Below are positions 43,135 to 51,909 of a stretch of 64,000 nucleotides of DNA, one piece after another (positions within the stretch are counted from its first letter, which is position 1; each line of letters starts with the position of its first letter). The DNA comes from Rhizobium sp. Root482 (GTDB taxonomy: Bacteria > Pseudomonadota > Alphaproteobacteria > Rhizobiales > Rhizobiaceae), in assembly GCF_001426565.1 (NCBI RefSeq), contig NZ_LMFA01000024.1:124873-188872 (forward strand). The letters are read 5' to 3'. Both the position numbers and the translations under genes were made by a program. The notes beneath the pieces are model-generated. The model saw nothing but the letters and a program-made list of their open reading frames with translations. It ran no database searches and was not told where the DNA came from.

Positions 43135-43323
43135 CGCTGCTTGCCTGGCTCTGTTGACGGGTTTTTAACCAAGTTGATGGATCGTCTGCCTGTGGTCCAT
43201 TTTCTACCAGACCCGGTGTGGAAGACAACCAAACTCTGGGTTTACCGACGATTTGCCTGCTTGGCGGACCCGGTCGGGACTTGGCCGCACGTTTCTAGAT
43301 CTCATCGGAAAACGGATTTCGTC

Positions 43324-43863
43324 ATGCGTCCATTCCTTTCCAGGCTTTTCGTGATCGCTGCCGCCGGCCTGTCGCTGGCGGTGACGAGCGCGCTTCCGCT
43401 CCATGCCCAGGCGGTCAAGGGGGCAAGCGGCCTGCCGCTGCCGCGCTTCGTCAGCCTCAAATCCAAGAGCGTCAATCTGCGGATCGGGCCGAGTATCGAT
43501 TATGCGGTTGCCTGGCGTTACCTGAAATCCGGTGTCCCGGTGGAGATTATCCAGGAATATGACAACTGGCGGCGCATCCGGGATGCCGACGGCACGGTCG
43601 GCTGGGTCAACCAGGCGCTCCTGTCGGGAGACCGCACGGCGGTCGCCGCCCCGTGGATGCGCGGCAAGGGCGAGGGCGTCTTCGTCAATATGCGCCGCGA
43701 AGCGCAGGCGGCCGGCGCCATCGTCGCGCGGATAGAGCCCGGCGTGGTCATCCATGTCGGCGAATGCAACGGCGAATGGTGCCGCGCCGAAGCCCAGGGA
43801 ACCGAGGGCTGGATCTCGCAGGGCGAGATCTGGGGTGCCTATCCCGGCGAAGCCTTCAAATAG
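43324..43863 (+). CDS. Secreted SH3-domain protein
   Basis: A 179-residue precursor with a signal peptide (MRPFLSRLFVIAAAGLSLAV, cut near ALPLHAQA). Two bacterial SH3-like modules follow: SLKSKSVNLRIGPSIDYAVA to GTVGWVNQALLSGDR, and GEGVFVNMRREAQAAGAIVA to TEGWISQGEIWG. This is the DUF1058/SH3_4 layout common in rhizobia, predicted periplasmic with a possible role in cell-wall or ligand binding. It is divergent from the hydroxyacid dehydrogenase gene and ends three bases from the convergent adenosine kinase gene. Confidence 0.88.
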   Translation: MRPFLSRLFVIAAAGLSLAVTSALPLHAQAVKGASGLPLPRFVSLKSKSVNLRIGPSIDYAVAWRYLKSGVPVEIIQEYDNWRRIRDADGTVGWVNQALLSGDRTAVAAPWMRGKGEGVFVNMRREAQAAGAIVARIEPGVVIHVGECNGEWCRAEAQGTEGWISQGEIWGAYPGEAFK

Positions 43864-43866
43864 CGC

Positions 43867-44859
43867 TCAGGAAAGCCCGGCATCCTTTGCCGCCGTCGCC
43901 AGCGAGATGAGCGGGCGCGGCCCGACCTGCTCGATGACGATGCCGGCGGCGAGACTGCCGAGCCTGCCGCAATCCGCAAGCGTCCTGCCTGTCGTGTAAC
44001 CGTGCAGGAACCCGGCGGCATAGAGGTCGCCGGCGCCTGTTGTATCGACGACACGGCTGACCCTCGTCGCATCGACCTTGATTCGCTCGGAGCCCTTCAG
44101 CACGATCGATCCGTCCTCGCTCATCGTCACCGCCGCAAGCTTGCAGTCGCGGGCGATCATCGACAATGCGTGCTCGAAGTCTTCCGTCTCATAGAGGGCG
44201 AGCGCCTCGGCGCGGTTGGCAAAGACGATATCGACGGTGCCAGAGCGCATCAGGTCGAGGAATTCGCCGCGATAGCGGTGTACGCAGAAACTGTCGGAAA
44301 GCGTCATCGCCACTTCGCGGCCGTTCTCATGGGCGATGCGGGCGCATTCACGGATCGCATCCTTGGCGCGCGGCGGGTCCCAGAGGTAGCCTTCGAAATA
44401 GGTCACCTTCGCCGCGGCGACCACGGAAGGCTCGACGTCGTCCGATCCGAGCTCGACACAGGCGCCGAGATAGGTGTTCATCGAGCGTTCACCATCCTCG
44501 GTGACGAAGATCATCGAGCGGGCGGTGGGTGGAACCGTGTCCAGCGGCTTCGTCTCGAAATGTACGCCCTGGGCGCGGATGTCATGGGCAAAAATCTCGC
44601 CGAGCTGGTCATTGGCGACCTTGCCGAAATAGGCGGCCTTGCCACCGAGGCTGGCCACGCCCGCCGCCGTATTGCCGGCACTGCCACCGGAGGCTTCAAG
44701 GGCCGGGCCCATGCGCGAATAGAGCAGTTCCGCCCTCTCCGCGTCGATCAGGTTCATCGCACTCTTGATGATGCCGTTGTGAACGAGGAACGCGTCGTCG
44801 CAGCGCGCAATGATGTCCACGATGGCATTGCCGATCGCGAGCACGTCGAATTTGGTCAT
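43867..44859 (-). CDS. Adenosine kinase, PfkB sugar-kinase family
   Basis: A 330-residue ribokinase-fold enzyme. It starts FDVLAIGNAIVDIIARCDD, has the GGSAGNTAAGVASLGGKAAYFGKV motif (PfkB signature 1), and ends with VVDTTGAGDLYAAGFLHGYT, where the anion hole and catalytic Asp lie (signature 2). The overall pattern is that of alphaproteobacterial adenosine kinases. It phosphorylates adenosine to AMP in purine salvage. It is alone on its strand here, with adjacent stop codons against the SH3 gene. Confidence 0.9.
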   Translation of the reverse strand: MTKFDVLAIGNAIVDIIARCDDAFLVHNGIIKSAMNLIDAERAELLYSRMGPALEASGGSAGNTAAGVASLGGKAAYFGKVANDQLGEIFAHDIRAQGVHFETKPLDTVPPTARSMIFVTEDGERSMNTYLGACVELGSDDVEPSVVAAAKVTYFEGYLWDPPRAKDAIRECARIAHENGREVAMTLSDSFCVHRYRGEFLDLMRSGTVDIVFANRAEALALYETEDFEHALSMIARDCKLAAVTMSEDGSIVLKGSERIKVDATRVSRVVDTTGAGDLYAAGFLHGYTTGRTLADCGRLGSLAAGIVIEQVGPRPLISLATAAKDAGLS

Positions 44860-44940
44860 GCGGAACCGCCTGGATTATGTGTCAGCCGGTATCCGGTAAT
44901 AGCGAAATTCCCGCAGTTTGAAAGGGAAAAGAGCAGTATG

Positions 44941-44960
44941 GCCGGGACTTCCGGCTTTTT
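44941..44960 (+). terminator. Terminator-like hairpin on the plus strand, without a partner gene
   Basis: GCCGG/CCGGC with a five-base loop and TTTTT, then GCGGGTTTTT. Only minus-strand genes lie around it (adenosine kinase to the left, glyoxalase to the right). It could end an antisense or unannotated RNA, or work for the glyoxalase transcript as a plain stem. Confidence 0.4.
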
Positions 44961-44969
44961 GCGGGTTTT

Positions 44970-45395
44970 TCAGCCCGGCAAGGCCGAAGCTTCATACAGT
45001 GCGGCAAACTCCGCACTCGGCGGGATAGGTTTGATGATATCGATCAGGACGCCGTTCGGATCGGCGGTGATGAAATGCCTTTGCCCGAAATCCTCGTCGC
45101 AGATCGCTTTCAGGATCGGCAGGCCGGCCGCCTGGAACCTGGCATAAAGCGCATCCGGGTCCTCGACCTCGAAATTGAGGAGAAGGCCGCCGGCGCTTCC
45201 CCGGCCGGATTCCGGAATGGTTTCGTGCCGGCCGTCGAGCACGGCAAGGGTGACATGTTCATTCTGCTTCGATTGCAGATGCACATACCAGTCCGCGGAA
45301 AACAGCGCTTCGAAATCGAAATGCCGGAGATAGAAGTCCGTCGTGGCCTTCACGTCGTTCGTCATGATGACAGGATAATAGCTGGTAATTTTCAT
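44970..45395 (-). CDS. VOC family protein (glyoxalase/bleomycin-resistance type)
   Basis: A 141-residue protein of two beta-alpha-beta-beta-beta modules. The N-terminus [40 protein letters not shown] and the [21 protein letters not shown]-terminus give the metal-ligand positions (His/Glu-type) expected in the family. GAGGAAA lies upstream of the ATG at 45395. It is divergent from a TetR gene with two matching operators in between. Probable role is degradation or binding of a toxic small molecule under TetR control. Confidence 0.9.
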   Translation of the reverse strand: MKITSYYPVIMTNDVKATTDFYLRHFDFEALFSADWYVHLQSKQNEHVTLAVLDGRHETIPESGRGSAGGLLLNFEVEDPDALYARFQAAGLPILKAICDEDFGQRHFITADPNGVLIDIIKPIPPSAEFAALYEASALPG

Positions 45396-45418
45396 GGCTT
45401 TCCTCACCTCGGATAATA

Positions 45419-45435
45419 ACATACAGTCTGCATGT
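45419..45435. promoter_or_regulatory. TetR operator 1
   Basis: ACATACAGTCTGCATGT, a 17-base near-palindrome between the divergent glyoxalase and TetR genes. It matches operator 2 at 15 of 17 positions. Confidence 0.7.
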
Positions 45436-45450
45436 TTCTTCAATTAACAT

Positions 45451-45467
45451 ACATACAGTTTGTATGT
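45451..45467. promoter_or_regulatory. TetR operator 2
   Basis: ACATACAGTTTGTATGT, a near-perfect palindrome ending 11 bases before the tetR ATG. Centre-to-centre distance from operator 1 is 32 bases (three helical turns), so both dimers would sit on the same DNA face. Confidence 0.75.
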
Positions 45468-45478
45468 AAAGGCAGAAA

Positions 45479-46060
45479 ATGCGACGCAGCAACAAGGAAC
45501 GGTCCGACAGCATGCGCATTGCGCTGGTCGAGGCGGCACGGGAGCTTTTCATCGAGAAGGGCTATGCCGAAACGACAACGCCCGAAATCGTCGCGGCGGC
45601 CGGCGTGACGAGGGGCGCCCTCTACCATCATTTCGAGGACAAGAAGGCTTTGTTCCGCGCGGTAATCGAGCGTGAGGCCGGCATGGTCGCGGACGAGATC
45701 GAGATTGCCTCCGAGGCGGGAGGCGGCACGGCGCGCGACGCGCTGATTCTCGGAACAGGCGCCTATTTCGATGCGATGGCCGAGCGTGGAAGAACCCGGC
45801 TTCTGTTGCTCGATGGCCCGGCCGTTCTGGGTGTCGAGGCCATCCGCCAAATCGATGCCGCCCATGCCGGAAGCAGCCTGATGGAGGGCCTGGCTGATCT
45901 TTTCGCCACTCATGAAAAGACGCCGGACCGGCTCGATATCCTCGCCGATCTTTTGTCCGCCGCCTTCGACCGCGCGGCACTTTCCATCGAGGCCGGCGGC
46001 AGCCGTGAGGCGTATGAAAAGGCGATCTACGCCCTGATCGACGGCATCGCCGTCAGATGA
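45479..46060 (+). CDS. TetR family regulator, divergent from the VOC gene
   Basis: A 193-residue repressor-type protein. The DNA-binding domain reads SMRIALVEAARELFIEKGYA, then VTRGALYHHFEDKKALF, as in the AcrR branch. The C-terminal ligand pocket is typical in length. The ATG at 45479 begins RRSNKERSDSM. Two identical-type operators in the gap support autoregulation and control of the glyoxalase-like gene. It converges with nth, overlapping by eight bases. Confidence 0.92.
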   Translation: MRRSNKERSDSMRIALVEAARELFIEKGYAETTTPEIVAAAGVTRGALYHHFEDKKALFRAVIEREAGMVADEIEIASEAGGGTARDALILGTGAYFDAMAERGRTRLLLLDGPAVLGVEAIRQIDAAHAGSSLMEGLADLFATHEKTPDRLDILADLLSAAFDRAALSIEAGGSREAYEKAIYALIDGIAVR

Positions 46061-46808
46061 TCTGCGCTGGAAGTTCGACCAGCGGGGCGGGGATTTCATT
46101 GGTCTTGACTGCCGCCTTGCAGAGATCGGCAATGACGCAATGCTCGCATTCCGGCCGCCGCGCCTTGCAGCAATAGCGCCCGTGCAGGATCAGCCAGTGA
46201 TGCGCATGGTAGAGGTAGTGATCCGGAATGATCCGCATCAACAGCGCCTCCACCTCGTCCGGCGTTTTCCCCGGCGCCAGGCCAATTCGGTTGCCGATGC
46301 GGAAAATATGCGTGTCGACGGCCATGGTCGCCTGCCCGAACGCCATGGAGAGAACCACATTGGCGGTCTTGCGGCCGACGCCGGGCAGGGTCACCAGTTC
46401 TTCGCGCGTGCGGGGGACTTCACCGCCGAAATCGGCAATCAGCTTCTCGCTGAGCGCAATCACGTTCTTTGCCTTGTTGCGGTAGAGCCCGATCGTCTTG
46501 ATATAGTCGCGAACCCGTTCCTCGCCCAGCGCCACCATTTTCTCCGGCGTGTCGGCAATGGCGAAAAGCGCCCGTGTCGCCCTGTTGACGCCGACATCGG
46601 TGGCCTGCGCCGATAGCGCCACGGCAACCACCAGCGTGAACGGATTGACATGCTCCAGCTCGCCTTTCGGCTCCGGACGCTGCACGGAGAAGCGGCGGAA
46701 GATTTCCTCGATTTCCGCCGGGTCATAGGCGGTTTTCGTCCGGGCGGCGGTGCGGCGGGCTGTCGCTTTTGGTGGCTTTGGCACCGATTTCGGTTTCACG
46801 TTCTTCAT
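46053..46808 (-). CDS. nth: Endonuclease III
   Basis: A 251-residue DNA glycosylase/AP lyase for oxidised pyrimidines. The helix-hairpin-helix motif LPGVGRKTANVVLSMAFG holds the catalytic Lys, and VDTHIFRIGNRIGLAPG holds the catalytic Asp. The [4Fe-4S] ligands are in YCCKARRPECEHCVIADLC. A basic Lys/Pro/Ala N-terminal extension of about 35 residues precedes the core. ATG 46808 is used; MTSDYRC at 46832 would overlap the divergent DUF2244 start by two bases. No strong ribosome binding site decides. Confidence 0.95.
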   Translation of the reverse strand: MKNVKPKSVPKPPKATARRTAARTKTAYDPAEIEEIFRRFSVQRPEPKGELEHVNPFTLVVAVALSAQATDVGVNRATRALFAIADTPEKMVALGEERVRDYIKTIGLYRNKAKNVIALSEKLIADFGGEVPRTREELVTLPGVGRKTANVVLSMAFGQATMAVDTHIFRIGNRIGLAPGKTPDEVEALLMRIIPDHYLYHAHHWLILHGRYCCKARRPECEHCVIADLCKAAVKTNEIPAPLVELPAQII

Positions 46809-46830
46809 CAGGCATCTATAATCGCTGGTC

Positions 46831-47328
46831 ATGAACGATGGCAACGACCAGATGCCGGGAATGGACCGGCCGGTTTTCCTGGCCGAGCTGACGCCGCACC
46901 GTTCGCTCGGCATCAGGGGTTTCAAGATCCTGCTTTTCATCGGCGGGTTGATGAGCCTCGTCCATATCTTCGTCTTTCTCGTGCTCGGCGCCTGGCCGGT
47001 GGCTTTCTTCTTCGGGCTCGATTTCCTCTTGCTGTTCGGCGCCTTCTGGCTGAACTACCGCAGTGCCCGCGCCCGCGAGGAGATCAGCGTCTCGCGGACC
47101 GATGTTTCCGTCCGCAAGTTCACACCCGCCGGGCATATGACCGAGCAGCGCTTCAATCCGTTCTGGGCGCGGTTCAACATCTTCCGCCACGAGGAGATCG
47201 GCATCGTCTCGATGCAGATCACCGAGCGGCAGCGCACGACGGATATCGGCTCCTTTCTCAATCGCGACGACCGGGAAAGCTTTGCTGCCGCCTTTTCGGG
47301 CGCCCTTGCGAGCGTCAGACGTCGATAG
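46831..47328 (+). CDS. DUF2244 membrane protein
   Basis: A 165-residue inner-membrane protein. Two close membrane segments (GFKILLFIGGLMSLVHIFVF and WPVAFFFGLDFLLLFGAFWL) form a hairpin, followed by a cytoplasmic domain with NYRSARAREEISVSRTDVSV and QRFNPFWARFNI, the DUF2244 pattern. It starts 22 bases from the nth start on the opposite strand. It is commonly found next to nth in Rhizobiales. Function unknown. Confidence 0.88.
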   Translation: MNDGNDQMPGMDRPVFLAELTPHRSLGIRGFKILLFIGGLMSLVHIFVFLVLGAWPVAFFFGLDFLLLFGAFWLNYRSARAREEISVSRTDVSVRKFTPAGHMTEQRFNPFWARFNIFRHEEIGIVSMQITERQRTTDIGSFLNRDDRESFAAAFSGALASVRRR

Positions 47329-47404
47329 CCCCAATATCCGATAGCCTCAAGAATCGGGTGGCGGCGCCGGCTCCCGGCGATTATCTCTTGTGGCAAGGAG
47401 ATAG

Positions 47405-48280
47405 ATGATGAACATCACCACATCGATTGCCGCCGACATCACGCCCAAGGGCAGTGACTATGAAACGGTCAGCCGCGTCGTCGAGCTGCTGACCGAGAAT
47501 TATCGCGACCAGCCCTCACTCGACCATATCGCCGGTGCGCTTGGCCAGTCGCCAACGCAATTGCACAAGACGTTCACGCGCTGGGCGGGCCTGTCGCCCA
47601 AGGCCTTCCTCCAGGCGGTCACGCTCGACCATGCCAAGCGCCTGCTGCGGCAGGAGGAATTGCCGCTGCTCGAGACCAGTTTCGAGCTTGGCCTGTCCGG
47701 CCCCGGCCGCCTGCACGATCTCTTCGTCACCCATGAGGCGATGTCGCCCGGCGAATGGAAATTGCGCGGCGGCGGCCTGACCATCCGCTACGGCTTCCAT
47801 CCGAGCCCCTTCGGGGTGGCGCTGGTCATGATCACCGACAGGGGCCTTGCCGGCCTTGCCTTCAATGATGCCGGCGATGAAGCGGTCAGTTTCGAGGATA
47901 TGGCGCGGCGCTGGCCGAATGCCCATTATGTCGAGGACAGCGCCGCGACGGCCGGTTATGCCGCCCGCATCTTCGATGCGCAGAAATGGCGCGCGGAAGA
48001 GCCCTTGCGGGTGGTGCTGATCGGCTCCGATTTCCAGATTCGCGTCTGGGAGGCGCTTTTGAAGGTTCCCATGGGCAAGGCGGTCACCTATTCCAACCTC
48101 GCCTGCGATATCGGCCAGCCCACCGCATCGCGTGCCGTCGGCGCCGCTGTCGGCCGCAACCCGATCTCCTTCGTCGTGCCCTGCCACCGGGCGCTCGGCA
48201 AGAGCGGCGCGCTCACCGGCTACCATTGGGGGCTCACTCGCAAGCGGGCCATGCTCGGCTGGGAAGCGGGCAAGGTCTGA
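47405..48280 (+). CDS. ada: Bifunctional AraC-type regulator / methylated-DNA-cysteine methyltransferase (Ada-like)
   Basis: A 291-residue protein. The N-terminal AraC-type HTH (SLDHIAGALGQSPTQLHKTF, then FTRWAGLSPKAFLQAVTLDH) lacks the Zn-Cys methylphosphotriester domain of E. coli Ada. The C-terminal MGMT domain has FQIRVWEALLKVPMGKAVTY and the active-site PCHRALG. It directly reverses O6-methylguanine by suicide transfer to the Cys and may act as a regulator. AAGGAG lies before the first of two adjacent ATGs (47405, 47408). Confidence 0.92.
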   Translation: MMNITTSIAADITPKGSDYETVSRVVELLTENYRDQPSLDHIAGALGQSPTQLHKTFTRWAGLSPKAFLQAVTLDHAKRLLRQEELPLLETSFELGLSGPGRLHDLFVTHEAMSPGEWKLRGGGLTIRYGFHPSPFGVALVMITDRGLAGLAFNDAGDEAVSFEDMARRWPNAHYVEDSAATAGYAARIFDAQKWRAEEPLRVVLIGSDFQIRVWEALLKVPMGKAVTYSNLACDIGQPTASRAVGAAVGRNPISFVVPCHRALGKSGALTGYHWGLTRKRAMLGWEAGKV

Positions 48281-48360
48281 TTCGGGAGGACTGGCTCACC
48301 GGCGGGCGGCAAGTCTGTGGTCTGCGGCAGTTGCCATGGTCTCCGGAGCATCTCACGCTC

Positions 48361-48493
48361 CGTCATCCCTGTGCTTGTCACAGGGGTCCAGCCACCGCGC
48401 GTCCGCGCGGTGAGAAACTGAATCAATCTGCAAAAAGTCTTTTGACCCGACGGACGTTGGGTCGCTGTATCCCGGAACAAGTCCGGGATGACG
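48361..48493. repeat. RIME-like palindromic repeat element (about 133 bp)
   Basis: The ends CGTCATCCC... and ...GGGATGACG are inverted repeats that extend imperfectly for about 30 bases on each side (GTGCTTGTCACAGGGG against the complement of CCCGGAACAAGTCCGGG). A perfect 9-bp hairpin CACCGCGCG/CGCGCGGTG lies within (48393-48412). Dispersed elements with this CGTCATCCC...GGAACAAGTCCGGGATGACG look are frequent in Rhizobiaceae (RIME type). It fills the convergent gap between ada and gpmA. Confidence 0.65.
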
Positions 48494-48508
48494 GCGAACG
48501 AGGAACGC

Positions 48509-49144
48509 TCAATGCGCGCCGGACATGTCTCCGAGCACTTCCTTGGACGCGACGGTGGAATCCGCCTTCAGCTTGTAGACCATGGGCACGCCGGTCGCGA
48601 GGTTCACGGACAGGATCTGTTCGCGGTCGAGCCGGTCGAGCACCATCAGAAGCGAGCGCAGAGAATTGCCATGGGCGGCGACCAGCACGTTCTGGCCGGA
48701 AAGCACCCGCGGCAGGATCTCGGTCATGTAATAGGGCCAGACGCGGGCGCCGGTGTCCTTCAGGCTCTCGCCGCCCGGCGGCGGTACGTCGTAGGAACGG
48801 CGCCAGATATGCACCTGTTCCTCGCCCCATTTGGCGCGGGCATCGTCCTTGTTGAGACCGGAGAGATCGCCATAGTCGCGCTCGTTCAGCGCTTCGTTCC
48901 GGATCGTCTCGAGCCCCGTCTGGCCGATATTGTCGAGGATGATGTCGAGTGTCTTCTGGGCGCGGATGAGCACGGAGGTGAAGGCGATGTCGAAGCTGAT
49001 GCCGTAATCGGCAAGTGCCTTGCCGCCGGCATTGGCTTCCTGGATGCCGAGTTCCGTAAGGTCGGGATCGCGCCAGCCGGTAAACAGGTTCTTCAGGTTC
49101 CAGTCGCTCTGGCCGTGGCGCACAAGGACGAGAGTGCCGCTCAT
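48509..49144 (-). CDS. gpmA: 2,3-bisphosphoglycerate-dependent phosphoglycerate mutase
   Basis: A 211-residue histidine-phosphatase-fold enzyme interconverting 3- and 2-phosphoglycerate in glycolysis and gluconeogenesis. The phosphohistidine signature [20 protein letters not shown] starts the protein, with [20 protein letters not shown] and [13 protein letters not shown] (second catalytic His). Length is slightly below E. coli GpmA, as in other rhizobia. It is followed by the RIME-like repeat and preceded at 27 bases by dapB. Confidence 0.95.
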   Translation of the reverse strand: MSGTLVLVRHGQSDWNLKNLFTGWRDPDLTELGIQEANAGGKALADYGISFDIAFTSVLIRAQKTLDIILDNIGQTGLETIRNEALNERDYGDLSGLNKDDARAKWGEEQVHIWRRSYDVPPPGGESLKDTGARVWPYYMTEILPRVLSGQNVLVAAHGNSLRSLLMVLDRLDREQILSVNLATGVPMVYKLKADSTVASKEVLGDMSGAH

Positions 49145-49171
49145 GATGGTATTCCTCCGGTATTTTAGGGG

Positions 49172-49990
49172 TCAGGACAGTCCGAGCACGTCGGACATCG
49201 AATAGAAGCCGGGTTTGCGATCGCGCGCCCAAAGGGCAGCCGTGACGGCGCCGCGGGCAAAGATCGACCGGTCGGTCGCCGAATGAGACAGGGTCACTTG
49301 CTCGCCTTCGCCCGCGAGAATGACGGAATGTTCGCCAATCACCGAACCGCCGCGCAGGGTGGCAAAGCCGATCGCACCGGCCGCGCGCGCGCCGGTATGA
49401 CCGTCGCGGACCCGAACCGAATGGGCCGCAAGATCGATGTCGCGGCCACGGGCCGCCGCTTCGCCGAGAAGCAATGCCGTGCCCGAAGGCGCATCGACCT
49501 TGTGCTTATGGTGCATTTCCAGGATCTCGATATCCCAGCCTGCCGGGTCGAGCGCCCGTGCCGCCTGCTCGGTAAGCGCGCCGAGAAGATTGACCCCGAG
49601 GCTCATATTGCCGGATTTGACGATCCGGGCATGGCGCGCCGCCGCCTTGAATTTCGCTTCGTCCTGCGCCGAGGAGCCGGTGGTGCCGATCACATGGACG
49701 ATACGGGCCTGCGCGGCCAGGCCGGAAAACTCGACGGAAGCCGCAGGCGAGGTAAAGTCGAGCACGCCCTCGGCATCGACGAAGGCTTCGAGCGGCTTGT
49801 CGGTGATGGTGACGCCGATCGGGCCGAGACCGGCAATTTCGCCGGCATCACGGCCGATGAAGGCCGAGCCCGGTCTTTCGACCGCGGCAAAGAGCACGGC
49901 GCCGGGCATGGCGCTGATCACCCGGATCAGCGTCTGGCCCATGCGGCCGGCAGCGCCCACCACTACGAGTTTCATATTCGTCCCGCTCAT
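49172..49990 (-). CDS. dapB: 4-hydroxy-tetrahydrodipicolinate reductase
   Basis: A 272-residue enzyme of the diaminopimelate/lysine pathway that uses NAD(P)H. The nucleotide motif is [20 protein letters not shown]. The signature [20 protein letters not shown] carries the catalytic His pair and substrate-binding residues. [13 protein letters not shown] and [10 protein letters not shown] are further conserved segments. The ATG at 49990 begins [10 protein letters not shown]; 49975 is an alternative. It lies 20 bases downstream of the exporter gene and probably shares a transcript with gpmA. Confidence 0.97.
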   Translation of the reverse strand: MSGTNMKLVVVGAAGRMGQTLIRVISAMPGAVLFAAVERPGSAFIGRDAGEIAGLGPIGVTITDKPLEAFVDAEGVLDFTSPAASVEFSGLAAQARIVHVIGTTGSSAQDEAKFKAAARHARIVKSGNMSLGVNLLGALTEQAARALDPAGWDIEILEMHHKHKVDAPSGTALLLGEAAARGRDIDLAAHSVRVRDGHTGARAAGAIGFATLRGGSVIGEHSVILAGEGEQVTLSHSATDRSIFARGAVTAALWARDRKPGFYSMSDVLGLS

Positions 49991-50010
49991 GCCGCGCCCT
50001 GTTCCGTCTT

Positions 50011-51813
50011 TCAGATTTCGGTATCGGCCGCCTGCTGTGCCGCATTGCCCTGGAGATTGTGCAGGCGAGCGTAAAGGCCGTCGGTGCGCTGTGCAAGCGC
50101 CTCATGGGTGCCTTCTTCCACAACCAGCCCGTCCTTCATGACGATGATCTTGTCGGCATTGACGACAGTCGACAGGCGATGGGCGATGACCACCACGGTG
50201 CGGCCGCTCATGGCATGATCGAGCGCCTTCTGCACCGCCGCTTCCGATTCGGTATCGAGCGCCGAGGTCGCCTCATCGAGCAGGAGGATCGGCGCCTGGC
50301 GCACCAGTGCGCGGGCGATCGACAGCCGCTGCCGCTGGCCGCCCGAGAGCGTCACGCCGTTTTCGCCCACCGGCGTGTCATATCCTTGCGGCTGGGCGAG
50401 GATGAAATCGTGCGCATACGCAAGCCGTGCCGCTTCCTCGACCTCGGCATTCGTCGCCTCCGGCCGTCCGTAGCGGATATTGTCCCGGATCGAGCCCTCG
50501 AAAAGATAGGGCTGCTGCGAGACATAGGCGAGCCCGTTACGGAGCGATTGCTTGGTCACATGGGCAATGTCCTGCCCGTCGATGAGGATCTGGCCCTGTG
50601 CCGGATCGTAGAAGCGCGGGACAAGGCTGATGACGGTCGACTTGCCGGCGCCGGACGGGCCGACGAGCGCCGTCGTCCTGCCGCCTTCGGCGATGAAGCT
50701 GACACCCTTGAGGATCTCGTCGCCCTCGCCATAGCTGAACCGCACGTCGCGGAACTCGATCGCCGCCTGGCGAAGGTTGAGAGCGCCGGCATCGGGCTGG
50801 TCGTGCTGGTGTGGCACGGTGTCGAGGATTTCGTAGATCATCCGCGCATTGACGACGGCCCGCTCCAGCGAGACTTGCAGCTTGGCCAGCCGCCGTGCCG
50901 GGTCATAGGCCATCAGAAGTGCTGCGACGAAGGCGAAGAAGGCGCCCGGCTGCACATCATGATAGATCGAGCGGAACGCCGCATAGGCAAGCACGCTGGC
51001 GATGGCGAAGCCGGCAAAGGTTTCCGTCATCGGCGAGGTGCGTTCGCTCAGCCGGGCGATGCGGTTTGCGCGGTTCTCGGCGCGGTCGATAATGGCCTCG
51101 ACCTTGGTTTTCAGCTGCTTTTCCATCGTAAAGGCCTTGACGATGGTGATGCCCTGGATGGTCTCCTGCATGGCGCCCAGCACATGGCTGTTGATTTCAA
51201 CCGCCTCGCGTGTCGCCAGCCGCAGGCGCCGCGAAACATAGCGCAGGCCGATCAGGAGTGGCGGCGCGATGACGAAGACGATCAGCGTCAGCAGCCAGTC
51301 CTTGCTGATCATCACGCCGATCAGCGCTACCAGTGTCAGGAGGTCGCGCGCCAGCGAGGTGACCGTCATGTTCAGCACATCGCGGATGCCCGAGACGTTC
51401 TGGCTGATCTGGGCGGAGATGCGGGCGGAGCGCGCATCGCTGAAATAGCCGACGCTCAGCGCCATCAGATGGGCATAAAGCCGACGCTGATAGCTGGCGA
51501 CGATATTGTTGCCGATCTTGGAAAGGGCAACCGCCTGGCCATAGGTCGCGAAACCGCGCAGTACGAAGGCGAGAAAAATCGCACCGCAGATATAGATGAC
51601 GATATCGGCGCGCTTGTTGGCAAAGGCCTCGTTGACCACCGATTCCATGATCCAGGCGGTAAAGGCGGTCGTCAGGGCGACGACGACAAGACAGGCGATC
51701 GCGAAAGCATAGCCTCGCACATGGGCGCGCCCGTTTTCGGTAATGACCCGCCTGAGAACCTTGGTGATCGTCTCGCGATCGACGGCAGGCAGCTTCGTCT
51801 TGGCTTGTTTCAA
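50011..51813 (-). CDS. ABC exporter, MsbA/multidrug type (membrane and ATPase domains fused)
   Basis: A 600-residue half-transporter that works as a homodimer. Six membrane helices occupy roughly residues 35-320 ([20 protein letters not shown] and [18 protein letters not shown] among them). The nucleotide domain has Walker [16 protein letters not shown]-loop YVSQQPYLF, signature [16 protein letters not shown], Walker [14 protein letters not shown] and the His switch IAHRLSTV. It resembles lipid-A and multidrug flippases; the cargo is not known. It is 20 bases upstream of dapB and follows a hairpin after glk. Confidence 0.93.
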   Translation of the reverse strand: MKQAKTKLPAVDRETITKVLRRVITENGRAHVRGYAFAIACLVVVALTTAFTAWIMESVVNEAFANKRADIVIYICGAIFLAFVLRGFATYGQAVALSKIGNNIVASYQRRLYAHLMALSVGYFSDARSARISAQISQNVSGIRDVLNMTVTSLARDLLTLVALIGVMISKDWLLTLIVFVIAPPLLIGLRYVSRRLRLATREAVEINSHVLGAMQETIQGITIVKAFTMEKQLKTKVEAIIDRAENRANRIARLSERTSPMTETFAGFAIASVLAYAAFRSIYHDVQPGAFFAFVAALLMAYDPARRLAKLQVSLERAVVNARMIYEILDTVPHQHDQPDAGALNLRQAAIEFRDVRFSYGEGDEILKGVSFIAEGGRTTALVGPSGAGKSTVISLVPRFYDPAQGQILIDGQDIAHVTKQSLRNGLAYVSQQPYLFEGSIRDNIRYGRPEATNAEVEEAARLAYAHDFILAQPQGYDTPVGENGVTLSGGQRQRLSIARALVRQAPILLLDEATSALDTESEAAVQKALDHAMSGRTVVVIAHRLSTVVNADKIIVMKDGLVVEEGTHEALAQRTDGLYARLHNLQGNAAQQAADTEI

Positions 51814-51825
51814 GCTGGTTTCCTT

Positions 51826-51864
51826 AGAGCCCGGCGCAAGGCGGCGCCTTCCTTGCCGGGCTCT
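51826..51864 (-). terminator. Hairpin between glk and the ABC exporter
   Basis: AGAGCCCGGC/GCCGGGCTCT (10 bp) encloses an inner AAGG/CCTT step. It lies after the glk stop on the minus strand, without a T-tract, and just upstream of the exporter start. Confidence 0.5.
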
Positions 51865-51909
51865 ATAATCCCTTGATCCGGGTTTGGCGAGTCCGGCCTG
51901 TCCGGGGCC

